Assembly: GCA_002418685.1 (NCBI GenBank)
Contig: DIEP01000114.1
Location: forward strand, 1-6,641
DNA: 6,641 nucleotides
From: Ignavibacteria bacterium UBA5771
Lineage (GTDB): Bacteria; Bacteroidota; Ignavibacteria; Kapaibacteriales; UBA2268
Direction of reading: 5' to 3'
Positions 1 through 5,581 of this stretch are shown here, one piece after another. A program made the position numbers and the translations under genes. The notes under the pieces were generated by a model. It did no database searches and was not told where the DNA came from. It saw only the letters and a list, made by a program, of their open reading frames with translations. Position 1 is the stretch's first letter; the number at the start of each line of letters is the position of its first letter.

Positions 1-78
1 TACCCGCAGGGAAATTATATAGAATTAAGTTGTGGGAAACCGAAAATAACTCAGTTGAATACTATGGAGAATAAATAA
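1..78 (+). CDS. C-terminal end of an unidentified gene (5' truncated)
   Basis: An open frame enters from the left edge and ends at a TAA at 76-78. It gives 25 residues starting YPQGNYIELS and ending LNTMENK. The stop shares its last base with the ATG of folE (TAATG), so the two genes are probably translationally coupled and on one transcript. The fragment reads like a short beta-strand tail with a polar end. It is too short to assign a family, and I do not recognise it. That the frame is coding is inferred from the overlap with folE and from the absence of any other explanation for this stretch. Confidence 0.55.
   Translation, partial: YPQGNYIELSCGKPKITQLNTMENK
66..70 (+). promoter_or_regulatory. 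Ribosome binding site of folE
   Basis: GGAGA lies 7 bases before the ATG at 78, inside the last codons of the upstream gene. It is a good Shine-Dalgarno match and supports this start despite the long, poorly conserved N-terminus it implies. Confidence 0.6.
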
Positions 79-845
79 TGGAAAATGAATCATCGAATAA
101 TGAGAACTCAATTCAAAAAACTATTCCTACAAGCGTTAACAAAAAGACAATGACTATTCAGGAATTTGAAACTGAATATTATGCACAAGATATTGAAGAA
201 TATCCGAAATTCAATCAGCTTGGTTATGAACTTTTCGATTCGAATGAAAACCGAGCGCTTAGCGATTTTGAAAAGCAGCAAATGATAATGGAGCTTGAAA
301 AGAAAATTTCAGATGTTTTAGATATTTTGCGGATTTCACGTAAGGATCCTAACAGCTCGCATACATCTCTTAGAATTTCTAAAATGCTTGTCAATGAATT
401 GCTTGCGGGTAGATATAATGAAGCACCTAAAATTACTGTTTTTCCAAATCGGAAGCACGTAAATAATCTCATCATAAGCCAAGGAATTGAAATTATGTCA
501 ATTTGTTCCCACCATTGGCAAACAATTTCGGGCAAATGCGTTGTGGGGTATATTCCGGGCGATTATGTTGTCGGAATTTCCAAGTTGAGCCGCATTGTGG
601 AATGGTTTGCACGACGCCCGCAAATTCAAGAGGAAATGGGCGAGCAAATTGCTGATTATATTCAAAGAATTTTGAAACCTAAAGCTCTTGGCGTAGTCAT
701 TAAAGCAAAACATTATTGTATGATTTCCCGAGGGGTAGAAGAGTCAGAAGAAGATTCTGAGATGATTACTTCAGTGATGCGCGGGTTGATGTTGAATGAT
801 ATTAACTTGAGAAATGAATTCCTAAATTTGATAAAGGATTTTTAA
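78..845 (+). CDS. folE: GTP cyclohydrolase I (FolE), with N-terminal extension
   Basis: FolE converts GTP to 7,8-dihydroneopterin triphosphate plus formate in the cytosol. This is the first step of tetrahydrofolate synthesis and also feeds queuosine. The 255-residue protein aligns with E. coli FolE (recalled, not computed). The zinc ligands C143, H146 and C214 keep the E. coli spacing (110, 113, 181). The catalytic histidines are H145 and H212, and Q184-E185 match the guanine-binding pair. R99, K102, S168, K169, R172 and R218 match the triphosphate and substrate residues. The stretch SRIVEWFARRPQIQEE (171-186) is typical. Two things are odd: the usual CEHH is CSHH (S144), and about 60 N-terminal residues are extra, acidic and low in complexity. 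E. coli FolE has 222 residues. The gene overlaps its upstream neighbour by one base and is followed at 4 bases by rnhB. Confidence 0.93.
   Translation: MENESSNNENSIQKTIPTSVNKKTMTIQEFETEYYAQDIEEYPKFNQLGYELFDSNENRALSDFEKQQMIMELEKKISDVLDILRISRKDPNSSHTSLRISKMLVNELLAGRYNEAPKITVFPNRKHVNNLIISQGIEIMSICSHHWQTISGKCVVGYIPGDYVVGISKLSRIVEWFARRPQIQEEMGEQIADYIQRILKPKALGVVIKAKHYCMISRGVEESEEDSEMITSVMRGLMLNDINLRNEFLNLIKDF
833..838 (+). promoter_or_regulatory. Ribosome binding site deciding the rnhB TTG start
   Basis: AAAGGA within the last folE codons lies 11 bases before the TTG at 850. No in-frame ATG lies near the conserved start of the protein, so this site is the main reason to accept the TTG. Confidence 0.5.
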
Positions 846-849
846 ATCA

Positions 850-1482
850 TTGAATTTACCTGATTTTTCATTTGAAAGCCCATATTGGGTAAATGGCAAA
901 CTTGTTGCCGGTATTGACGAAGCAGGACGAGGTTGTCTTGCGGGTCCTGTTGTAGCAGCTGCAGTCATATTGCCCCCATTCAATTTAATTTCTAATGAAA
1001 TTAATGATTCAAAAAAATTATCCCCAAATCAACGCGTAGAGCTCTTTGATATTATTAAATCTAATGCTATTTCCGTTGGAATAGGAATCATTGATAGTTC
1101 GATTATAGATAATATTAATATTTTAAATGCAACTTTTTTAGCAATGGAAATTGCTATTTCGAAATTAGAGATGCAACCTGAAGTATGCTTAATCGACGGG
1201 AATAGATTTTCTAAAAGTGGAGAGAAATATTCCACAATTATTGGTGGGGATGCAAAATCCTATTCAATTGCAGCTGCTTCGATAATTGCCAAAGTCGTCC
1301 GAGATAGACTGATGAGCGAGACATTTCATAATATTTTTCCCGAATATGGATTTAATATACATTTTGGATACGGAACAAAGTCGCATTTTTTGCAAATTGA
1401 TAAATTCGGTCCGTGCCAAATTCATCGGAAAGACTTTTTGAGAAAATATTATAGTAGAAAAAATCAACTAGAGATTTTCTAA
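850..1482 (+). CDS. rnhB: Ribonuclease HII
   Basis: RNase HII is a cytosolic enzyme that cuts the RNA strand of RNA/DNA hybrids. It also nicks 5' of single ribonucleotides embedded in DNA, which starts ribonucleotide excision repair. The 210 residues are of normal family length. The signature GIDEAGRGCLAGPVVAAAV spans 21-39. The four acidic metal ligands are D23, E24, D116 (in CLIDGNR) and D152 (in AKVVRDR). The DSKKLS motif is at 53-58, and the C-terminal GYGTKSHF plus GPCQIHRKDF carry the usual substrate-recognition tyrosine region. Translation is taken from a TTG 4 bases after the folE stop, supported by an AAAGGA site. The first residues (MNLPDFSFES) are not conserved, so the exact start is less certain than the identity. 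It is probably co-transcribed with folE, although the functions are unrelated. Confidence 0.95.
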   Translation: MNLPDFSFESPYWVNGKLVAGIDEAGRGCLAGPVVAAAVILPPFNLISNEINDSKKLSPNQRVELFDIIKSNAISVGIGIIDSSIIDNINILNATFLAMEIAISKLEMQPEVCLIDGNRFSKSGEKYSTIIGGDAKSYSIAAASIIAKVVRDRLMSETFHNIFPEYGFNIHFGYGTKSHFLQIDKFGPCQIHRKDFLRKYYSRKNQLEIF

Positions 1483-1497
1483 AAAGTAAGAATTTAG

Positions 1498-1505
1498 TAA
1501 TTTTG
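1498..1505 (+). promoter_or_regulatory. Possible Bacteroidota-type -7 promoter box before pyrC
   Basis: TAATTTTG fits the TAnnTTTG consensus known for Bacteroidota housekeeping promoters and lies 19 bases before the pyrC ATG. I see no TTG at the matching -33 distance, and an A+T-rich gap gives such matches by chance. pyrC may simply read through from rnhB. Confidence 0.2.
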
Positions 1506-1524
1506 TGAAATTTATTAAAATCTA

Positions 1525-2808
1525 ATGAATATACTTTTCACAAATATAACTGTTAATAGTCCGCTTGATAATATTAATTCTCAGTTAAATCTATGGGTTA
1601 AAGATGGAACCATTTATCAAATCAGTCCTAATACGATAAATCCTGACTCAGATACTGAAATAATTGATGGAAAAGACCTAACAGCATTACCGGGACTTTT
1701 CGATATGCATGTCCATTTTCGCGATCCTGGATTTGAGCAAAAAGAGGACATTTTCTCAGGTGTTGATTCTGCTGCAAATGGGGGATTTACAGGTGTACTT
1801 ATTATGCCAAATACTAAACCCTGCATTGATAATAAAACTGTCGTTGAATATATTAGATCTAAGTCCCAAAATTTGATAACAGATGTGTATGTCGCAAGCG
1901 CATTGACACAATCAATGGAAGGCAAAACTATTTCAAACATGCTTGAAATGACAGAACATGGCGCCTTACTTTTCACTGATGATGGGAAATGCGTTGTTAA
2001 CTCTGAAGTAATGAGACGTGCATTTGATTATGCAGCACCAAAAGATTTATTAATTGCACAACATTGCGAGGACAATGCGCTCACTGATAACTTTGATATG
2101 AACGAATCGAATTTATCAGTTCAATTGGGATTAAAAGGTTATCCAAGTGTCGCCGAGGAAGCCATTCTTGCAAGGGATATAATGCTTTCTCATTATTGTG
2201 GGAACAGGCGATATCACGCTCAACACGTTAGCACCGCTGGATCGGTTCAAATTATAAGGCAAGCAAAAGAAAAAAATCCAAATATTAGTTGCGAAACTAC
2301 TCCGCATCATTTCTCACTTACAGAGGATCATCTTGTTGAATTTAATACTAATTACAAAATGAACCCACCATTAAGACAGCAAAAAGATATTGATGCTATT
2401 ATTGAAGGACTGAAAGATGGAACTATTGATGCGATTGCGTGCGATCATGCTCCTCATACACAATTAGAAAAGGATGTGGAATTTGATAAAGCTCCTTATG
2501 GTATCATTGGCCTCGAAACTTCATTCGGGCTATCCTATACAAATCTTGTCGCAAAAGGTTATTTGAGCCTTAATGATTTAATTTTTAAAATGTCTATAAA
2601 TCCACGCAAGATATTAGGTTTACCCGAAATTCATATAAAATCAAACAATCCTGCAAACCTGACAATAGTGAACACTAATGTTGAATGGATAGTCAATACT
2701 GACAATTTTAAATCAAAGTCTCGAAATACGCCATTTGAAGCTATGAAATTGAAAGGCAAGGTTTGTTGGACAATAAATAATAATCAGATAACTAAATCAT
2801 CTTTATAA
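1525..2808 (+). CDS. pyrC: Dihydroorotase, class I
   Basis: This amidohydrolase cyclises N-carbamoyl-L-aspartate to dihydroorotate, the third step of de novo pyrimidine synthesis, in the cytosol. The 427 residues match full-length class I enzymes. The expected residues are present: the metal pair H62 and H64 in MHVHFRDPG, substrate residues R66 and N96 (MPNTKP), the bridging aspartate in TDDG (151-154), H180 (AQHCED), H234 (QHVSTAGS), and D307 with H311 in CDHAPH. The substrate and C-terminal motifs KMNPPLR (278-284), APYGIIGLE (323-331) and SRNTPFEAMKLKGKV (399-413) are intact. A bridging Asp instead of a carboxylated Lys is typical of class I. The ATG at 1525 places the first beta strand correctly but has no clear Shine-Dalgarno site (TTAAAATCTA precedes it). 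It could be an active enzyme or an inactive PyrC-like partner of aspartate transcarbamoylase; the complete active site favours an active enzyme. Confidence 0.95.
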   Translation: MNILFTNITVNSPLDNINSQLNLWVKDGTIYQISPNTINPDSDTEIIDGKDLTALPGLFDMHVHFRDPGFEQKEDIFSGVDSAANGGFTGVLIMPNTKPCIDNKTVVEYIRSKSQNLITDVYVASALTQSMEGKTISNMLEMTEHGALLFTDDGKCVVNSEVMRRAFDYAAPKDLLIAQHCEDNALTDNFDMNESNLSVQLGLKGYPSVAEEAILARDIMLSHYCGNRRYHAQHVSTAGSVQIIRQAKEKNPNISCETTPHHFSLTEDHLVEFNTNYKMNPPLRQQKDIDAIIEGLKDGTIDAIACDHAPHTQLEKDVEFDKAPYGIIGLETSFGLSYTNLVAKGYLSLNDLIFKMSINPRKILGLPEIHIKSNNPANLTIVNTNVEWIVNTDNFKSKSRNTPFEAMKLKGKVCWTINNNQITKSSL

Positions 2809-2828
2809 ATTTATTAAGAAGTGAAATT

Positions 2829-3002
2829 ATGAGCGAAGAAACAAATCGTGAAATAAAAAAAGATGATGCGCTTTATAATGCGTTAATGGCTCAGGAAAAG
2901 TTGAAAAGAATTGAATCGCAAGTCGAACATAACAATTCAAATCTTGTAAAAATCATTGAGCAAATTTCAAAAGAATCCAAAATGAAGGATTCAGCAAAAT
3001 AA
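2829..3002 (+). CDS. Small hypothetical protein, 57 residues, helical
   Basis: An ATG at 2829 opens 57 codons ending in TAA at 3000-3002. The product starts MSEETNREIKKDDALYNAL. It is highly charged and rich in Lys, Glu, Gln and Asn, with no cysteine, signal peptide or membrane segment. Hydrophobic residues between about 15 and 46 (L15, L19, L25, I28, V32, L39, I42, I43, I46) are spaced as in a helix, so a short coiled coil or partner-binding helix is plausible. The start lies in TGAAATTATGA, the same 11 bases that surround the etfA start. A weak AAGAAG lies further upstream. The frame sits 20 bases after pyrC and 40 bases before the membrane gene. I do not recognise a family. Coding is inferred from start context, position and composition. 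Confidence 0.55.
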   Translation: MSEETNREIKKDDALYNALMAQEKLKRIESQVEHNNSNLVKIIEQISKESKMKDSAK

Positions 3003-3015
3003 TACAAACTTGGAA

Positions 3016-3021
3016 TATAAT
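3016..3021 (+). promoter_or_regulatory. Possible -10 box before the membrane gene
   Basis: A perfect TATAAT lies 21 bases before the ATG at 3043, in the 40-base gap. No convincing -35 element is found 16-18 bases upstream. The match may be chance in such A+T-rich DNA. Confidence 0.2.
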
Positions 3022-3042
3022 CTATATTATGTAAACTAAACA

Positions 3043-3582
3043 ATGGATAATAAAATGGACAGTAAAACATTAAAATTGGTATTATCAAATCTCTTGATAA
3101 TATTTGCAATAGCAACTCGATTTCTACCTCACCCACCTAATTTTACCGCTGTGATTGCGGTAGGAATATTTGCAGGGTTTCTCTTTAAAAATAAAATTTT
3201 CGCCTATGTCTTACCAATCATTGCAATGATAGCGAGCGATTTGATTCTTGGATTTCATAGCACAATTTGGGCAGTTTATTTTGCACTAATTTTAGCAGCA
3301 ATAATTGGAAGCCAAATCAAAAAAGCAAATATTGGAAATGTTGCCCTATCTTCATTGATAAGTGCAGTAATTTTCTTTATAATCACAAATTTTGCAGTTT
3401 GGATGAGTGGAATTATGTATCCAAATAATATTGCAGGACTTATAAGCTGTTATATAAGTGGAATACCCTTTTTCGGATATACTTTATTAAGTGCAATGAT
3501 TTATTCTTTGATATTATTTGAATTATATTCATTAGCAGAGAAATATATATTATCAAGAAATATCAATAAGCAATTGCAATAA
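3043..3582 (+). CDS. Multi-pass membrane protein, DUF6580-like
   Basis: The 179-residue protein is very hydrophobic, with about six predicted membrane helices: near 9-26, 34-48, 51-70, 74-90, 98-120 and 142-164. Polar motifs sit at helix ends: RFLPHPPNFT (26-35), ASDLILGFH (64-72), TNFAVW (115-120), MYPNN (125-129) and CYISGIPFFGYTL (136-148). From memory this motif order matches DUF6580, a family of unknown function common in the Bacteroidota/Chlorobi group. The size and fold plan recall the substrate-binding S components of ECF vitamin transporters, but no ECF ATPase or T component is in the window, so a transport role is only inference. ATG at 3043 and ATG at 3055 (residue 5) are both possible starts, and neither has a strong ribosome site. 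There is no cleavable signal peptide. The short basic tail is probably cytosolic. Confidence 0.75.
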   Translation: MDNKMDSKTLKLVLSNLLIIFAIATRFLPHPPNFTAVIAVGIFAGFLFKNKIFAYVLPIIAMIASDLILGFHSTIWAVYFALILAAIIGSQIKKANIGNVALSSLISAVIFFIITNFAVWMSGIMYPNNIAGLISCYISGIPFFGYTLLSAMIYSLILFELYSLAEKYILSRNINKQLQ

Positions 3583-3604
3583 AGTAATATATTGAGATAA
3601 TTAT

Positions 3605-3733
3605 TTGAATCTTCAAAGAATTTGTTTATTATGTAAATCGACTAATTCTATTATATTTCAAGTAAAAATAACAAATTCTGCTATTTGTGGAATTGATTTT
3701 GACTTTTACACTTATGTTTTAATTAAAGAATAA
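3605..3733 (+). CDS. Candidate small ORF with CxxC, 42 residues (doubtful)
   Basis: Within the 166-base gap before etfB, a TTG at 3605 opens 42 codons ending in TAA at 3731-3733, 15 bases before the etfB start. The product begins MNLQRICLLCKSTNS and ends FYTYVLIKE. It has C7-x2-C10 and a lone C28, so it could bind metal or be redox-active. There is no clear ribosome binding site before the TTG. An open stretch of this length is not rare by chance in A+T-rich DNA. It could be a true small protein, a remnant of a decayed gene, or noise. I see no recognisable family. Confidence 0.25.
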   Translation: MNLQRICLLCKSTNSIIFQVKITNSAICGIDFDFYTYVLIKE

Positions 3734-3735
3734 AA

Positions 3736-3741
3736 AAAAGG
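3736..3741 (+). promoter_or_regulatory. Ribosome binding site of etfB
   Basis: AAAAGG ends 7 bases before the ATG at 3749, good spacing that fixes the etfB start. The start also agrees with the conserved N-terminal strand of the protein. Confidence 0.6.
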
Positions 3742-3748
3742 TATAATT

Positions 3749-4498
3749 ATGAATATTTTAGTTGCTGTTTCTCGAGTTCCTGATACGACAACGAAAATTT
3801 TAATTGGAAATGATGGCAAAAGTATTGATAACAACAATGTAAAATTCATCCTCAATCCTTATGATGAATATGCACTTGAAGAGGCTCTTCAAATCCGCGA
3901 AAAAAATAGTGGCCGAGTTGTTGCAATTACTGTTGGACCTACCGAAAATCAAGAAACTCTAAGAAATGCTCTTGCAATGGGTGCCGATGATGCTGTCCAT
4001 ATTAAATCAAAAGATGAAAATTTCGATTCATTTTTTGTTGCTAAAAATATAGCGAACTATGCTAAATCGTTTAATCCCGATCTTATCTTGATGGGTAAAC
4101 AAAGTATCGATTTTGATTCCTTACAGGTGCCATCAATTCTCGCAGAATTACTTGATTTACCGGTGATTACAATAGTCACGAAACTCAATTTAGATAGTAC
4201 AAAAGTCATTGCAGAACGAGAAGTTGAAGGAGGCAAAGAAATTGTTGAATCTTCTCTCCCCTGCATAATATCTGCTCAAAAGGGATTAAATGATCCACGC
4301 TATCCAAAATTGCCCGACATTATGAAAGCAAAGAAAAAAACAATCGAAGAAATTCCCGCTCAAGCTTTTGATAACAAAGTTGAAGTTATCAGTATGGAAC
4401 TCCCATTGCGACAAAGATTAAATAAAATCTTCAATGCAGGTGATGATGAAATCAAAGAAGTTGTACGTTTGCTTCACGAAGAATCAAAATTAATATAA
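3749..4498 (+). CDS. etfB: Electron transfer flavoprotein, beta subunit
   Basis: EtfB (FixA family) pairs with EtfA to form a soluble heterodimer. The dimer accepts electrons from acyl-CoA and related dehydrogenases and passes them to the quinone pool through ETF-quinone oxidoreductase, or takes part in flavin-based bifurcation. The 249 residues are of normal length. Visible marks are MNILVAVSRVPDTTTKI (1-17), LNPYDEYALEEAL (35-47), DLILMGKQSIDFDS (111-124) and the family signature region around EREVEGGKEIVE (156-167). After this come NDPRYPKLPDIMKAKKK (181-197) and a C-terminal helical arm (about 218-249) that clasps the alpha subunit. In the nucleotide loop, the usual Gly after the Q-V/T pair is Pro (Q126-V127-P128), and L125 stands where AMP-binding ETFs often have Asn or Ala. 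Whether this is a canonical or bifurcating ETF cannot be settled by eye. It is followed by etfA after 12 bases. Confidence 0.93.
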   Translation: MNILVAVSRVPDTTTKILIGNDGKSIDNNNVKFILNPYDEYALEEALQIREKNSGRVVAITVGPTENQETLRNALAMGADDAVHIKSKDENFDSFFVAKNIANYAKSFNPDLILMGKQSIDFDSLQVPSILAELLDLPVITIVTKLNLDSTKVIAEREVEGGKEIVESSLPCIISAQKGLNDPRYPKLPDIMKAKKKTIEEIPAQAFDNKVEVISMELPLRQRLNKIFNAGDDEIKEVVRLLHEESKLI

Positions 4499-4503
4499 GG
4501 AAA
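4496..4503 (+). promoter_or_regulatory. Ribosome binding site of etfA
   Basis: TAAGGAAA overlaps the etfB stop codon, with the GG pair 10 bases before the ATG at 4511. This arrangement suggests coupled translation of the two subunits, which are needed in equal amounts. Confidence 0.55.
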
Positions 4504-4510
4504 TGAAATT

Positions 4511-5482
4511 ATGAAAAATATATTAGCTTATGTTGAATCTATTAATGGAACTATCAAGAGAAGTGCTTTTGAAGTGGCGACTGCTGCTGCTCAATTGAAA
4601 TCAAAGACCAAAACAAATGCAATTGCTGTTATAATCAATGGTAATGAAGAAATTGCTAATCAACTCTTTGAATATGGTGTCGACCAAGTAATAAATATCC
4701 CGAGCGAAATATTGCAAAAATATTCCCCTCAAGCAGTTGCCAAAGCTCTTTATCAACTTGCCAGTGCGAAAGAATGCGATACAATGCTCTTCCCCGCAAG
4801 CTCAGATGGAGTGGAACTTGCCCCGATTTTAGCAGCAAAGTTCGATGCAGGTTATATTTCTGATATAATTGAAATGAATCTTGAAAATGATGATATTATT
4901 GTAAAAAAACCTGTTTATGCGGGAAAATCAATTATTAAAGCAAAAGTTAATTCACCTGTTAAAGTGTTTTCTTTGAGACCGAACGTGTTCACCCCCATCA
5001 AACAAGTTTCAGATGTTAAACATTATGAAGTATTTTCCCCTGAACTTTCAAGCAATGATTGCAAAACAATTGTAGTAGATACAGTCAAGAATGAAGGGAA
5101 AATCGACGTCAAAGAAGCAGACATAATTGTTTCAGGTGGACGTGGTATGAAAGGACCTGAAAATTTCTATTTACTTGAAGATTTGGCAAAAGTATTAAAT
5201 GCTGCTGTGGGCGCTTCACGTGCAGTCGTGGATGCAGGATGGCGACCTCATTCAGAGCAAGTTGGGCAAACGGGCAAAACGGTTTCTCCATCACTCTATA
5301 TTGCTTGTGGCATTTCGGGTGCAATACAGCATCTCGCAGGAATGTCTAGTTCAAAAGTAATATTCGCCATTAATAAAGATAAAGATGCCCCAATTTTCAA
5401 AGTTGTTGACTACGGAATTATAGGAGATGCCCTTGATGTGCTTCCAAAATTGACCGACGAGATTAAGAAAATTAAGGGTTAA
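4511..5482 (+). CDS. etfA: Electron transfer flavoprotein, alpha subunit
   Basis: EtfA (FixB family) carries the redox-active FAD of the ETF heterodimer. Its 323 residues fit the family. Domain I (about 1-185) has the Rossmann-like fold shared with EtfB, starting MKNILAYVES. Domain II (about 190-323) is the FAD-binding domain with every usual motif: SGGRGMKGPENF (208-219), GASRAVVDAGW (234-244), QVGQTGKTVSP (250-260), GISGAIQHLAG (267-277), AINKDKDAPIF (286-296) and DYGIIGDALDVLP (300-312). R237, the TGKTVSP loop and H274 correspond to residues that contact the flavin in known ETFs. No ETF-quinone oxidoreductase, acyl-CoA dehydrogenase or FixCX gene lies next to it, so the electron donor and acceptor are not shown here. 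Confidence 0.96.
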   Translation: MKNILAYVESINGTIKRSAFEVATAAAQLKSKTKTNAIAVIINGNEEIANQLFEYGVDQVINIPSEILQKYSPQAVAKALYQLASAKECDTMLFPASSDGVELAPILAAKFDAGYISDIIEMNLENDDIIVKKPVYAGKSIIKAKVNSPVKVFSLRPNVFTPIKQVSDVKHYEVFSPELSSNDCKTIVVDTVKNEGKIDVKEADIIVSGGRGMKGPENFYLLEDLAKVLNAAVGASRAVVDAGWRPHSEQVGQTGKTVSPSLYIACGISGAIQHLAGMSSSKVIFAINKDKDAPIFKVVDYGIIGDALDVLPKLTDEIKKIKG

Positions 5483-5494
5483 TTAAGTCAGAAA

Positions 5495-5517
5495 ATAGAT
5501 ATAGTTCATTTATCTAT
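5495..5517 (+). terminator. Weak hairpin after etfA
   Basis: ATAGATA (5495-5501) and TATCTAT (5511-5517) form a perfect 7-bp inverted repeat with a 9-base loop, starting 13 bases after the etfA stop. Only a short TTTT at 5521-5524 follows, and the stem is mostly A-T pairs. It is at best a weak terminator, and may instead be an operator-like dyad for the next gene. Confidence 0.25.
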
Positions 5518-5536
5518 CAGTTTTGGTTAATTTAGA

Positions 5537-5542
5537 TATAAT
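5537..5542 (+). promoter_or_regulatory. Possible -10 box before the DUF5714-like gene
   Basis: TATAAT lies 40 bases before the ATG at 5582, a sensible distance for a transcription start near 5549. No -35 hexamer with standard spacing is seen; the sequence 16-18 bases upstream falls in the right arm of the hairpin at 5511-5517. A promoter in this 99-base gap is likely on layout grounds, but this exact box is uncertain. Confidence 0.3.
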
Positions 5543-5572
5543 TAAATTTTGAAAATTATGTAATTTCAATTT

Positions 5573-5576
5573 GAGG
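5573..5576 (+). promoter_or_regulatory. Ribosome binding site of the DUF5714-like gene
   Basis: GAGG lies 5 bases before the ATG at 5582, which supports that start and the full N-terminal cysteine region. Confidence 0.5.
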
Positions 5577-5581
5577 TTAAA

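Larger units (their letters stand above)
3583..3748 (+). promoter_or_regulatory. Leader and probable promoter region of etfBA
   Basis: This is the longest gap before a strong operon start and probably carries its promoter. TTGACT at 3699-3704 resembles a -35 element, but the best hexamers at 17-19 bases downstream match TATAAT poorly. In the Bacteroidota scheme, TTG at 3693-3695 and TATGTTTT at 3713-3720 (one mismatch to TAnnTTTG) are 17 bases apart, which is acceptable. No hairpin or riboswitch fold stands out. The region overlaps the doubtful 42-codon ORF, so promoter and ORF are competing readings of its right half. Confidence 0.35.

Noticed and set aside
224..535. Minus-strand open frame opposite folE
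   Set aside because: It lies wholly within the well-supported folE gene, shows no family motif and has no ribosome site. It is a shadow of the real frame.
1617..1976. Minus-strand open frame of 119 codons opposite pyrC
   Set aside because: It covers the catalytic region of pyrC in antisense and has no recognisable domain. Its length follows from the codon composition of pyrC.
2891..3136. Minus-strand open frame spanning the small ORF and the start of the membrane gene
   Set aside because: It overlaps two plus-strand frames with better start context and membrane-protein coding features. Its hydrophobic look is the antisense of A+T-rich DNA.
3742..3747. Perfect TATAAT just before the etfB ATG
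   Set aside because: It ends one base before the start codon and overlaps the ribosome-site spacer, so it cannot be the -10 element for a leadered etfB transcript. It is probably chance in A+T-rich DNA.
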